Origin: Pseudomonas caspiana
GTDB taxonomy: Bacteria > Pseudomonadota > Gammaproteobacteria > Pseudomonadales > Pseudomonadaceae
NCBI RefSeq assembly: GCF_002158995.1
Contig: NZ_LOHF01000002.1
Location: 264,866-328,865 of the forward strand
Reading direction: 5' to 3'
DNA: 64,000 nucleotides
Under the pieces are notes generated by a model. It was given only the letters and a program-made list of their open reading frames with translations, was not told the origin of the DNA and did no database searches. Both the position numbers and the translations under genes were made by a program. Shown in pieces: positions 1 through 8,808 of the stretch; position 1 is the first letter of the stretch; every line of letters starts with the position of its first letter.

Positions 1-28
1 CCTCGTAACCTCGGTGAGCTCCTACAGG
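1..28. repeat. REP-type repeat arm, cut by window edge
   Basis: This is the right arm of a REP-type inverted repeat. It matches the right arms of the copies at 16275-16365 and 21459-21550 (cctcgtaacctcggtgagct). The left arm lies outside the window. Confidence 0.6.
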
Positions 29-66
29 ATTTGGGTCTGCTCACCAAATTGCATTTTGTTTGATAA

Positions 67-150
67 GGCGAATTTATTCGCGAAGGCGGCGTATCAGACG
101 CAGATATTTTTGCAGGAGAAATCTGTTCGCGAATGAATTCGCTCCCACAA
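67..150. repeat. REP-type inverted repeat
   Basis: Arms built on ttcgcgaa / gcgaatgaattcgctccc flank a short spacer. It is the same family as the copy at 58375-58458. Confidence 0.55.
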
Positions 151-245
151 AAAGTGCATTTCAATCTGCGGTTTGTATGTTGTTCGTGAGCTCCCGCAGC
201 CTTGTGCTTGAGTGCCATACATAATTAGCCCAAGCAAAAAAAACC

Positions 246-287
246 AGCCGACATAGTGAGGCTTCAACTCACTAAGTCGGCTTTTTT
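246..287 (+). terminator. Intrinsic terminator directly before a start codon
   Basis: A 15-bp stem (AGCCGAC-A-TAGTGAG paired with CTCACTA-A-GTCGGCT, one A-A mismatch) with a 7-nt loop is followed by six T. It probably ends transcription of a gene left of the window. The last T of the run touches the ATG at 288. An A-run just 5' of the stem could let it also work on the other strand. Confidence 0.85.
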
Positions 288-3200
288 ATGAACGAAGACT
301 GGAATCCTCTTCCCCAAAACGGCGCCACACTGGAACACCCGGCGACGGCAACCACCCCTGACAAGTCATGGGAGAAGCAGGACACCCTGAACTCTGCCAG
401 TGGCTTTGCCACACAGTCGCGGGATCAGTTGGTGCCCTTGATCAACGAGCACGAACTGGCAACGCAGGCCCGCCAAAAACATCTGCAAGCCCTCAGAGCC
501 AGACCAGGCTTCGCGCTCATCGCTCAGTCAACGCTGCTGCTCAAAGCCTGCCAGATGGACATGGATTACCCGCCCAAGCTGCGTGACTACGTCCGTCAGC
601 AGCTTAAAAAAATGCTTTTGCAAACCATCGGCAAACCACTATCGCCCGACAAACTGAGTATTCGGTTACGAACTGACACCAACCCCGAAATCGATGAAAG
701 CGGGCGCGAACGCTACTCGCGCCGCATGTCGCTGACGGACATAGGCGTGCTGTCCTTCAACAGACCGATGATTCTGGAGCTCATGCAGCACGGTTTTTTC
801 GACAAGCCGCTGGATGATGCGTCGTCCAGCGCAACCTCCACGCTGACCGCCAGCACAGCTCTGGAATTGATCACCAAGGCTTCATGGGGGGCTGATTATC
901 GCGACCTCATGGAGAAGTTCTGGAGCAGGCATCGGGGCACTTATCGAGCCTTGGCCAAACTGTCGTTTCTCGACGAACTGGCTCATCAATTCGCGCGTAA
1001 AGTGATTACACGAGAGGGCTATCAGCTCGCGCTGGACGCACTGGGTCTGAAGAGTTTCCCCACTTCTGCGCACGCTCTGGAAATATCCATTCGCGGCACC
1101 TACTCGACAGCGAACATGCTGTCGATCAATGGTCAGGTCATACCTGACGCCTTTCAGTTGAGATCGAACAACACGTCGCATTGTTTTATCCATATGCCGG
1201 GCCGACGCACAGCACCGCTGGAGTACATCAGTGAAGAACCGCGACACATGACGCAGAAAATAATCGAAGTGTTGAACAGCGTTAATGCGCTCGCCACCAC
1301 AGCCGATGATTCGATCTCTGCGCAATTGTCAGTGGGCCTGAAGCAAATCGAAGGTGATGTATTTACCGCGATCACCCAGGCCCAGGAAATCCGGTCACTG
1401 GATTATCTGGCAACACAGGTCGGCTCAGGAGAGCAGCCTGATCCGCTAAAAGCCATCGGGCACGCAATGAGCCTGCTCAGCGCTGTGGATATCTGGCAGA
1501 CACAACCGCAGATTCTCAGCCAGATACCTGCTCCGGATCGGCATGCGGCAGACATCATGGGCACTTTCCTGCGCGAGAAGTACGGTCAGCACCTGAATCC
1601 CGATCATGTGTTCATCCGCTACCTGCGTGGCCACTCGATCACGCCGTTGGGCAACGCGCGAAATCCGGGCAATGACATTCAGGTGCCCAGCGAAAACCCC
1701 GTCAGTCTGAGCGACGCACTGGTGAATAATTACCGGGTTGCGTCGCCCACTGGCTACATCGACCACGGCGGACGAAGCGTCGTGTACCTCGATCCGACAG
1801 GCAAAGGAGAATGGTCAGCCAGCCAGGAGTTGCCCATTGATCCGCAGGCCATAGAGAAAAAAATTCAGCAGATAGACTTTCTGAAGCTGATGAACGGGCA
1901 TATCGATACATTTTGGGAGCAGCATAAAAGCGCCGTTGAAGATTCACTGCAAAACCACTTCATGACCCAAGCGGTGCTGTGCCTGAAACTAGGCAGCTTG
2001 CGGCGAACGGGGTTCGACCTGATCGTGAAAGCGCTGGACGAACAACACAACAGACCCGAAGGCACGCCGGTTCAGTGGTCGGTACCTGGCTTCTTTTTAC
2101 AGCACTCGGTCTTTGAAAACCCTTCGCCCCAGAACTGCTCCAGCCTACTGGTGCTCAGCGAACCGGGCAAAGCGTCGAGGGTGTTCTACCAGGCGGGCAT
2201 GATCAAAGCCTTCGTCGAGTGCCCGAGCGAAGCTCTGCTTCAGCACTACCTCAAACACGCCGCGCTCAGTCAGACGTGGCGACAATCCGTGCTCAACTAC
2301 GTCCCCCTGCGCCACCACGAACGGCTCACCTACATCCTGAAAGTCTGGTCAGGCGAGCAAGCCCCAAGCGAACCGGTTTCCTCGCTGCGCCCCTGGACCG
2401 ATGTACTGATCAATCACGACGTACATAAAGCCATGGCGCAAGACCTGGATAAGCACAACGTTACGAACTCACCTTTTGCCTGCATCAGACAAGGACTGCA
2501 GCAGAACAGCCGCTGGGATGCCGAAGACATCATCGTCACCTCGCACGAGGTTTCGCTGCGTTACTGGAGCCGCCGATTCAACCATCTGCAATTACTACTG
2601 GCGCCCATGTCGTTACTCATGACGCCCGCTCTGATTGCCTCGCTGGCCACCGAAGTCGGCATTGCGGCATTGAGTATCGTCTCAGCAAATCTGCCCGGCG
2701 CCCGTTATGCCGAGAAGCAACAGGCTTTTCTGACGATCCTGTCTCTAGCGCTGCTGCAAATGCCGCCCGTTACCCCCCGAATGGCCCACGCGTTGCGCAG
2801 GTGGGCAGCGCCGGTGAGGCCCGCTTTGCGCTCGGTAACTTCAGCAACCCACACCACGAAAAGTTTTGGTACCTGGTTGAACCGCTCGATGGGGCCCCGG
2901 CAAACCCGTCTGGAAAAATTCTTTCATACCGATGCCATGCTCAAAACCTGGCGCATTCCCGCCAACCCTTGGTTTTCGACACTGGCGGTCAAGGCGTGGA
3001 AGCTGCGACGTCAGTTTTTAATCTGGACCGCCGAAACAGGGCAGGCACGCACGCTGGTCATCAGCAGCCATGGCTACCATCTGCCGTGGAGCAAACAAGC
3101 CGCAATCCCCAATGGGACCGAATTGCACGTCTACACGCCTCACGGACACTCGTTGTCTGATCCCGGGCTGCATCGGGTAGTCAGCAGGAAGGTGGAAGCA

Positions 3201-3596
3201 TTTGCGGTCCTTGATACGCAGAACAACAGCGCAGTCAAACCGGCCCCGCCGGGCTACACATTGACGGATAAGTTGATGGCGGGCACCTCGCGACAGGGCA
3301 TGATAAAAAATTACACGCTCGGGAAATTCCAGAGCCCCAACTACGAGAGCTATCGGGACATTAGCCACATCGTGCGCAACTCGAACAGTTCCCCCTTCCT
3401 GAGCTCTTTACCGCCTGCCCCCATGGACATACTGACCGTCAGAAATCGCTTCGGCATGCCCAATCCCAGCCTGGAAAACCTGTTTGAAGCGTTGGCGGAC
3501 AGCGGCATTCATTACGACCGGATCGTGCTCCTGCACTGCCGCTGCTCATTGCTTAAAGCGCTGGTGGGACAAGCACCGGTGTATCGCGCCCCATGA
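288..3596 (+). CDS. DUF6543 dermonecrotic-toxin-like protein
   Basis: This 1102-residue protein resembles the large Pseudomonas proteins annotated as DUF6543 or dermonecrotic toxin domain. The conserved core falls in the middle, around the IDHGGRSVVYLDPTGKGEW stretch at about residue 490. There is no signal peptide. A hydrophobic segment near residues 770-800 (LLLAPMSLLMTPALIASLA) could insert in a membrane. The C-terminal 200 residues (VISSHGYHLPW, GTELHVYTPHGHSLSDP, IVLLHCRCS) resemble the Stv-type putative adhesin domain found at the end of many such proteins. The start is uncertain: the ATG abuts a terminator T-run and has no Shine-Dalgarno, and the next in-frame ATG is about 90 codons later. 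Toxin function is inferred from the family only. No cognate immunity gene or secretion system is adjacent. Confidence 0.65.
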   Translation: MNEDWNPLPQNGATLEHPATATTPDKSWEKQDTLNSASGFATQSRDQLVPLINEHELATQARQKHLQALRARPGFALIAQSTLLLKACQMDMDYPPKLRDYVRQQLKKMLLQTIGKPLSPDKLSIRLRTDTNPEIDESGRERYSRRMSLTDIGVLSFNRPMILELMQHGFFDKPLDDASSSATSTLTASTALELITKASWGADYRDLMEKFWSRHRGTYRALAKLSFLDELAHQFARKVITREGYQLALDALGLKSFPTSAHALEISIRGTYSTANMLSINGQVIPDAFQLRSNNTSHCFIHMPGRRTAPLEYISEEPRHMTQKIIEVLNSVNALATTADDSISAQLSVGLKQIEGDVFTAITQAQEIRSLDYLATQVGSGEQPDPLKAIGHAMSLLSAVDIWQTQPQILSQIPAPDRHAADIMGTFLREKYGQHLNPDHVFIRYLRGHSITPLGNARNPGNDIQVPSENPVSLSDALVNNYRVASPTGYIDHGGRSVVYLDPTGKGEWSASQELPIDPQAIEKKIQQIDFLKLMNGHIDTFWEQHKSAVEDSLQNHFMTQAVLCLKLGSLRRTGFDLIVKALDEQHNRPEGTPVQWSVPGFFLQHSVFENPSPQNCSSLLVLSEPGKASRVFYQAGMIKAFVECPSEALLQHYLKHAALSQTWRQSVLNYVPLRHHERLTYILKVWSGEQAPSEPVSSLRPWTDVLINHDVHKAMAQDLDKHNVTNSPFACIRQGLQQNSRWDAEDIIVTSHEVSLRYWSRRFNHLQLLLAPMSLLMTPALIASLATEVGIAALSIVSANLPGARYAEKQQAFLTILSLALLQMPPVTPRMAHALRRWAAPVRPALRSVTSATHTTKSFGTWLNRSMGPRQTRLEKFFHTDAMLKTWRIPANPWFSTLAVKAWKLRRQFLIWTAETGQARTLVISSHGYHLPWSKQAAIPNGTELHVYTPHGHSLSDPGLHRVVSRKVEAFAVLDTQNNSAVKPAPPGYTLTDKLMAGTSRQGMIKNYTLGKFQSPNYESYRDISHIVRNSNSSPFLSSLPPAPMDILTVRNRFGMPNPSLENLFEALADSGIHYDRIVLLHCRCSLLKALVGQAPVYRAP

Positions 3597-3728
3597 ATGC
3601 AAAACAACCTATTTGCAGCTAGCGTGAGCACAAAATCGTCGAAAAACATTTAACCTCCCGATAGCGCAAAGACTGATGGCGGGCTAGCATGCCTGCCTTC
3701 ATGGACAGGCAAAACATTCGGACACGTT

Positions 3729-5210
3729 ATGGCTTTTCGCTCTGCTGGCCCTTCGCAACGCTCGCTCCTGTTTACGCTGGTGATCCTCCTGGGCTGTGGC
3801 TTTCTGGCAACGTCGCTGCTCAGCTATTACGCGTCGCGCACGTCCATTCGCGACAACATCATCAATACCGAGCTGCCGCTGACCTCCGATACGGTTTACT
3901 CGGAGATTCAGAAGGATCTGGTCCGGCCGGTACTGATTTCTTCAATGATGGCCCGCGACACGTTCATGCGTGACTGGGTTGTGGAAGGTGAACGCAACCC
4001 GCAGCAGATCACCCGCTACCTCAAAGAAGTCATGGACCATTACGGGGCGTTTACTACGTTTTTTGTGTCCGACAGCAGCCTGACGTATTACCAGGCCAAA
4101 GGCATTCTGAAGAAAATCGACGCCCGCGAGCCGCGCGATGTCTGGTATTACCGTGTCCGGGATATGGAAGCGCCATATGAGATCAACGTCGATCCGGACA
4201 TGGCCAACAAGGACAACCTGACGTTTTTCATCAACTATAAAGTCTTCGACTACGACAACAAATTCATTGGGGCCACGGGGGTCGGGCTGACGGTAGACGC
4301 CGTCATCAAGCTGATCGACCGCTATCAACAGCGTTATGACCGCAGCGTGTATTTCGTCGACGCCTTCGGTCGTATCGTGCTGACCGGCGAAAGCGGAGGG
4401 CCGCAGGGCGCGGCTATCGGCGAGTCACTCAATCAGTTGCCGAGCATGGCCAACCTGCTGAGCAAAATGCCTAAACCGCTCAGCGGCACTTACGAACATC
4501 GGGTCAACGGCAAAGAACACTTTCTCAACGTGCGCTACATACCGGAGCTGAACTGGTACCTGTTCGTCGACAAGGAAGAAGAATCCGCGCTGAGTGACAT
4601 ACGCCACTCGCTGTACCTGAACCTGTTTATCTGTCTGGTGATCACGCTGATTGTGGTCTACCTGCTGAACCTGGTGGTGAGCCGCTTCCAGTACCGGATC
4701 GAAGCCCAGGCAACCCTCGACAGCCTCACCGGCCTGCCGAACCGGCGCGGTTTCAACCTGTGGGCTTTCAAGACCTTAAAGGATGCTCAGCGCGATTCGC
4801 GTCCACTCACAGCGATGCTGCTGGATCTGGATCACTTCAAACGACTCAACGACACCCACGGGCATCTGGCCGGGGATGAAGTGCTGGCCGGTTTTGCTGA
4901 CGACCTGAAAAGCTGCCTGCGTCAGTCGGACATCATTTGTCGTTGGGGTGGCGAAGAGTTCATCATCCTGCTCAAGGGCACGGATACCGCTAGTGCCCAT
5001 GAAGTCGCGGAAAAAATTCGGCTATTGGCCGAGCAACACACTTACCTGTTCTCCCGCGAACCGCTACAGGTAACGGTCAGCATCGGCCTGAGTCAGGTAC
5101 GATCCGACGACACGCTGCAAAGCCTGATCGCCCGCGCAGACAGCGCGCTGTATCGCGCCAAGCAAAACGGTCGTAATCAGATCTGCACGGAGGCGCCACC
5201 CGCACCATGA
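3729..5210 (+). CDS. Membrane diguanylate cyclase with Cache-like sensor
   Basis: The protein would make cyclic di-GMP from two GTP at the inner membrane. It has a membrane segment at residues 11-31, a periplasmic sensor of about 260 residues resembling dCache/PAS folds, a second membrane segment near 295-318, and a C-terminal GGDEF domain. The active-site signature reads GGEEF near residue 407. A product-inhibition I-site (RQSD) lies exactly five residues upstream, so allosteric feedback is expected. The length of 493 residues suits this architecture, and there is no EAL domain. The stop overlaps the start of the next gene (ATGA), implying translational coupling. The ligand cannot be told from the sequence. 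Confidence 0.9.
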   Translation: MAFRSAGPSQRSLLFTLVILLGCGFLATSLLSYYASRTSIRDNIINTELPLTSDTVYSEIQKDLVRPVLISSMMARDTFMRDWVVEGERNPQQITRYLKEVMDHYGAFTTFFVSDSSLTYYQAKGILKKIDAREPRDVWYYRVRDMEAPYEINVDPDMANKDNLTFFINYKVFDYDNKFIGATGVGLTVDAVIKLIDRYQQRYDRSVYFVDAFGRIVLTGESGGPQGAAIGESLNQLPSMANLLSKMPKPLSGTYEHRVNGKEHFLNVRYIPELNWYLFVDKEEESALSDIRHSLYLNLFICLVITLIVVYLLNLVVSRFQYRIEAQATLDSLTGLPNRRGFNLWAFKTLKDAQRDSRPLTAMLLDLDHFKRLNDTHGHLAGDEVLAGFADDLKSCLRQSDIICRWGGEEFIILLKGTDTASAHEVAEKIRLLAEQHTYLFSREPLQVTVSIGLSQVRSDDTLQSLIARADSALYRAKQNGRNQICTEAPPAP

Positions 5211-5440
5211 ACACCTCAGACAATGCCGCGCAGCGCTGCCCAGCCTGCGGGGCAAGTAACGCTTGCACCCTGGCAGACCCACGCACCGCAGATCAGGCGT
5301 GTTGGTGTTTTTCGGTGAGCATCGACCCGGCGGTGATTCAGGCGCTACCGGAAGAACTGCGCAACGAAGCCTGCCTGTGCCCGCGTTGTGCGGGGATCAA
5401 TGATGCGCTTTCGGACAAAACTGATCCGAGCCGCGACTGA
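5207..5440 (+). CDS. Small cysteine-rich CWC family protein
   Basis: This 77-residue soluble protein carries CPACG, CWCF and CLCPRC motifs. It matches the cysteine-rich CWC family, whose cysteines probably bind a metal. Function is unknown. Its start overlaps the stop of the diguanylate cyclase gene by 4 bp, so the two are co-translated. Whether they act together is not known, since the pairing may only reflect shared transcription. Confidence 0.8.
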   Translation: MNTSDNAAQRCPACGASNACTLADPRTADQACWCFSVSIDPAVIQALPEELRNEACLCPRCAGINDALSDKTDPSRD

Positions 5441-5483
5441 ACCCTGCGCAAGATTCTATGTTTGCCCGCAAGCCTGATTAACG

Positions 5484-5577
5484 ACGTGGGACCGGCTTTA
5501 GCCGGGAAGGCGGTATCTCTGTAGATGAAGATTCAGCGTCTGTCCCGGCCTCTTCCCGGCTGAAGCCGGTCCCACGT
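5484..5577. repeat. REP-type inverted repeat
   Basis: Arms of about 25 nt (acgtgggaccggctttagcc and its near complement ending cccacgt) enclose a 40-nt spacer. The outer arms are unlike those of the other REP families in this window. Confidence 0.7.
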
Positions 5578-5664
5578 CATTAAACTCAATCCTGGGAGCG
5601 AACTCATTCGCGAAGAGGCCGGTGCGTGCAAAATCCATCTGCCCATGGTTAATGACGCCTGATC

Positions 5665-5736
5665 TGTAGGAGCTGCCGAAGGCTGCGAAGCGTTCGTCCT
5701 GACACACCGCCTTCGCAGCCTTCGGCAGCTCCTACA
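5665..5736. repeat. REP-type inverted repeat (gctgccgaaggctgcga family)
   Basis: Arms tgtaggagctgccgaaggct and the exact complement enclose a spacer with ctgacacaccgcc. It ends about 75 bp before the rsuA start. Confidence 0.8.
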
Positions 5737-5812
5737 AGAATTGTCCCGAATCAGCGCCAGCACCTCGGAACAGGTAACATACCCGCCCTTCTCCCTTGTA
5801 ATCACCACCGCC

Positions 5813-6505
5813 ATGCGCCTCGATCGTTTCCTCAGCAACCTGCCACGCTTCAATCGCAAAGACGTACGTCTGGCGTTGATTGGCGGGCGGGTCAAAGTGG
5901 ACGGGCAACGGGTCAGCGACCCGCATCACGATGTGCGTGAGTTCAATCGGGTAGAGTTTGACGAGGAAGTCCTGCAAGTCGGCAAGCCAGCGCGCTACTT
6001 CATGCTGCACAAACCTCAAGGCTGCGTCAGCGCCACCACCGACCCGCACCATCCCACGGTGCTGGACCTGCTGCACGAACCGGACAAGCAGGAACTGCAC
6101 ATTGCCGGTCGACTGGATTTCAACACCACCGGGTTGATGCTGCTGACCAATGACGGCCAATGGTCACGGCGTCTGACTCAACCCCAGACCAAGCTGCCGA
6201 AAGTCTATTACGTCGAAACCGAGCAACTGATCGACGAGCGTTATGTGCAGACTTTTGCCCAGGGTTTGTACTTCGCCTTCGAAGACCTCACCACTCAGCC
6301 CGCACAGTTGACCGTGCTGGGTCCACGTAGCGCGAGATTGAGCATCGTCGAAGGCCGCTACCATCAGATCAAGCGCATGTTCGGCCATCTCGACAACAAA
6401 GTGCTGCGCCTGCATCGTGAAAGCATGGCTCACCTGAAGCTGGACCCCGCACTGCAACCTGGCCAATACCGCGAGCTAGAGCCTTCGGAGATTCAGGGCG
6501 TATAA
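5813..6505 (+). CDS. rsuA: rRNA pseudouridine synthase RsuA-like
   Basis: The enzyme isomerises a uridine to pseudouridine in small-subunit rRNA. Residues 1-60 form an S4 RNA-binding domain (MRLDRFLSNLPRFNRKDVR). The catalytic domain follows, with the aspartate in GRLDFNTTGLMLLTNDG and a late motif EGRYHQIKRMF. The length of 230 residues is typical of RsuA. I start at the ATG of MRLDRF rather than 24 codons upstream, because the S4 domain begins here and the extension overlaps REP-flanking DNA. There is no strong Shine-Dalgarno. RsuA cannot be fully separated from RluB/RluE relatives by eye. Confidence 0.85.
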   Translation: MRLDRFLSNLPRFNRKDVRLALIGGRVKVDGQRVSDPHHDVREFNRVEFDEEVLQVGKPARYFMLHKPQGCVSATTDPHHPTVLDLLHEPDKQELHIAGRLDFNTTGLMLLTNDGQWSRRLTQPQTKLPKVYYVETEQLIDERYVQTFAQGLYFAFEDLTTQPAQLTVLGPRSARLSIVEGRYHQIKRMFGHLDNKVLRLHRESMAHLKLDPALQPGQYRELEPSEIQGV

Positions 6506-6806
6506 GCCTTTACTGACCGCTCGGCAGACTGGCCAGACAAACTACGAACGGCACTTGCGGGTTAGCCCATCCACTGCTTGAATCCAATCGTCGGTCCACA
6601 TGTGACCGGCGAGTCATGCGTGCATTCCAAGAAACCTTTTGCCGCCCCGAGCCAACGCTCACGGCAAATCGCCCGCCAATAATAAAACCTGTCGGCAAGA
6701 TCATTTCGGATCGACAAGGGCCCCTTTGCAAGGCAATGCCTACCTGTCACGAAACTCGTGCAACGTTGTTTGCGCGCACATCTTGTTTACGTCAGGAGAC
6801 ACACAT
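6506..6806. other. Intergenic region upstream of rhlA
   Basis: About 300 bp without a convincing gene or REP element. It must carry the rhlA promoter. I found no clear lux-type box or strong sigma-70 hexamer pair. The only distinct signal is the Shine-Dalgarno AGGAG at about 6794-6798. Confidence 0.4.
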
Positions 6807-7700
6807 ATGAGGCCAGAAATTGCTGTGCTTGATATACAGGGACAGTTTCGGGTTTACACGGAGTTCTATCGGGCAGATGCCGCCGAAAAGACCATCATCA
6901 TGGTCAACGGCTCACTGGCCACGACTGCATCGTTTGCCCAGACCGTGCGCAACCTGCACCCGCAATTCAACGTCGTACTTTACGATCAGCCTTATGCAGG
7001 CAAATCAAAGCCTCATAACCTCAATGAAAAGCCACTGAGCAAAGAGCTGGAAGGTCAGATCCTGCTTGAGCTGATCGACCACTTCAACGCGGAGCACGTG
7101 ATGTCGTTCTCGTGGGGTGGCGCGGCGACGCTGGTTGCCCTTTCCCATCGACCACAGCGGATCGAAAAGGCCGTGATCAGCTCGTTCTCCCCGGTGATAA
7201 ACGTGCACATGCGCGACTATCTGGAGCGCGGTATCACGCACCTCAGCGTTCATGATCGTTATGAAGTCGGCAATCTGGTCAACAGCACCATTGGCAAACA
7301 CCTGCCGCCGCTGTTCAAGCGTTTCAACCATCGGCACGTGAGCAACCTGGACACCCACGAATACGACCAGATGCACTTCCACATCAACGATGTATTGACC
7401 CTGGATACCAAGAGCTACCTGACGGTCGCGCAGAACATCAACGTGCCGGTGCTGTTCCTTAACGGTGAGTGGGACGAGTACACCGCGGCCACCGACGCCA
7501 GACTGTTCGCCCCGGTTGTTCAGCACAGCACCTTCAGCACGATCCAGAGCACCGGGCACTTCCTGGACATGGAACACAAATCTGCCTGCCGTGACTCGCG
7601 CGACGCCCTGATGGACTTCCTCACGCCAAAACCTGAGGCCCGCAGCCGATCAACCTATCACTACCAACAGGCACAACCCCTACATGCCTTCGCCCTCTGA
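6807..7700 (+). CDS. rhlA: RhlA: HAA synthase (3-(3-hydroxyalkanoyloxy)alkanoate)
   Basis: RhlA joins two 3-hydroxyacyl groups to form HAA, the lipid part of rhamnolipids and itself a surfactant used in swarming. This 297-residue alpha/beta hydrolase follows P. aeruginosa RhlA closely through VNGSLATTASFA, FNVVLYDQPYAGKS, FSWGGAATL, NGEWDEYTAA and TGHFLDME. The nucleophile of FSWGG is Ser102, as in RhlA. Start at ATG 6807 has a good AGGAG about 9 nt upstream; the 56-codon in-frame extension has none. No rhlB (rhamnosyltransferase) or rhlC lies next to it, so HAA rather than rhamnolipid is the likely product, as reported for P. syringae. A 9-bp hairpin (7727-7735 with 7759-7767) follows the stop. 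Confidence 0.88.
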   Translation: MRPEIAVLDIQGQFRVYTEFYRADAAEKTIIMVNGSLATTASFAQTVRNLHPQFNVVLYDQPYAGKSKPHNLNEKPLSKELEGQILLELIDHFNAEHVMSFSWGGAATLVALSHRPQRIEKAVISSFSPVINVHMRDYLERGITHLSVHDRYEVGNLVNSTIGKHLPPLFKRFNHRHVSNLDTHEYDQMHFHINDVLTLDTKSYLTVAQNINVPVLFLNGEWDEYTAATDARLFAPVVQHSTFSTIQSTGHFLDMEHKSACRDSRDALMDFLTPKPEARSRSTYHYQQAQPLHAFAL

Positions 7701-7865
7701 ACCCGACGCACGACCGAGCAAGGGAACCCATCCGCCCGTGCAGCACGCACAAACAGGCGCGGATGGGCTCCGTTCGAGACAGGTATTCAGGGAATTAAAA
7801 ACAGGGGCGAGAAATTAGCGCTTCAATTCAGCGTGCCGTTCTGGTACAAAGTCAGCCGCTTCAGA

Positions 7866-7939
7866 GCGGGTGTAGTTTAGTGGTAAAACGAAAGCTTCCC
7901 AAGCTTTAGTTGAGGGTTCGATTCCCTCCACCCGCTCCA
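7866..7939 (+). tRNA. tRNA-Gly (CCC)
   Basis: A full cloverleaf is visible. The acceptor stem is GCGGGTG/CACCCGC with an encoded CCA end. The anticodon stem AAAGC/GCTTT closes a TTCCCAA loop with anticodon CCC. The T stem is GAGGG/CCCTC with a TTCGATT loop. It reads GGG codons. No copy of its 3' end was noticed downstream, so there is no sign that it serves as an attachment site here. Confidence 0.95.
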
Positions 7940-8049
7940 TTTCTTTCAAGGCTTCTGTGCCTTTCTTGTAACCTCCATAACTTCCTGCTTATTTTTTTCG
8001 CTTCGGCACGCTTCGACTGCGCTCGTCCATACCTGACTGCATTATTTCC

Positions 8050-8120
8050 TGTAGGAGCTGCCGAAGGCGGCGATGGCGGTGTGTCAGGATAAATGCTTCG
8101 CAGCCTTCGGCAGCGCCTAC
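8050..8120. repeat. REP-type inverted repeat (gctgccgaaggctgcga family)
   Basis: The arm tgtaggagctgccgaaggc pairs with gccttcggcagcgcctac. It lies between tRNA-Gly and the OsmC gene. Confidence 0.75.
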
Positions 8121-8211
8121 GAGGAATGCATTTCAACTTCAAAAGCCTGATGCAACGATGAGCCTGCGAGTTAACATCGCTCCCGGCCCCCCTTCGTTCA
8201 AGGAGCATCAA

Positions 8212-8694
8212 ATGGCAGACAAAGCACACCATTACGAAGTCCAGGTCACCTGGACGGGTAACCAAGGCACAGGAACATCGTCCTATCGCGGTTACAGCCG
8301 GTCACATGTCATCCAGGCTGAAGGCAAACCCTCCATTGAGGGATCTTCCGATCCAAGCTTTCGCGGCGATCCGAAACGCTGGAACCCGGAGGAATTGCTG
8401 CTCGCCTCGTTATCGGCCTGTCACAAACTCTGGTACCTCGGTCTTTGCGCCGAAGCCGGAATAGTCGTGGTCGAGTACGAGGACAATGCAGAAGGCACAA
8501 TGGTCGAGGAGAGCAACGGCGCGGGCCAGTTCACCTCAGTTGTGTTGAAGCCAAAAGTCACTCTGGCTCCGGGCTCTGATATCGAAGCCGCTCAGGCCCT
8601 GCACAAGACAGCTCATGAGAAATGCTTCATCGCGCGCTCGGTGAACTTCCCGGTCAGTCATGCAGCTGTCATATCGGTGACTGCGACCGCATAA
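8212..8694 (+). CDS. OsmC family peroxiredoxin
   Basis: This is a cytoplasmic thiol peroxidase of the OsmC/Ohr fold, expected to reduce organic hydroperoxides. Both redox cysteines are visible: one in SLSACHKLWYL near residue 73 and one in AHEKCFIARS near residue 142. Length is 160 residues. ATG 8212 is chosen because AAGGAG sits 9 nt upstream; the 18-codon extension to 8158 has no ribosome site. OsmC cannot be separated from YhfA-type paralogues by eye. It is transcribed alone between REP elements. Confidence 0.85.
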   Translation: MADKAHHYEVQVTWTGNQGTGTSSYRGYSRSHVIQAEGKPSIEGSSDPSFRGDPKRWNPEELLLASLSACHKLWYLGLCAEAGIVVVEYEDNAEGTMVEESNGAGQFTSVVLKPKVTLAPGSDIEAAQALHKTAHEKCFIARSVNFPVSHAAVISVTATA

Positions 8695-8715
8695 ATACCT
8701 GACTGGACTGTTTCC

Positions 8716-8793
8716 TGTAGGAGTGAACTTGTTCGCGAGACGTTGAACCTGCGCAATCAGAAATTACGACTCGCCAACACGTTAGCTCCTACA
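8716..8793. repeat. Degenerate REP-type inverted repeat
   Basis: Outer arms tgtaggag / ctcctaca and internal ttcgcga resemble the family at 58375-58458, but the inner pairing is poor. Confidence 0.45.
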
Positions 8794-8808
8794 ATCTACA
8801 ACCCCTGA

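Noticed and set aside
5484..5736. A CRISPR array
   Set aside because: The repeats are inverted pairs of two different REP families, not regularly spaced direct repeats, and no cas gene is present.
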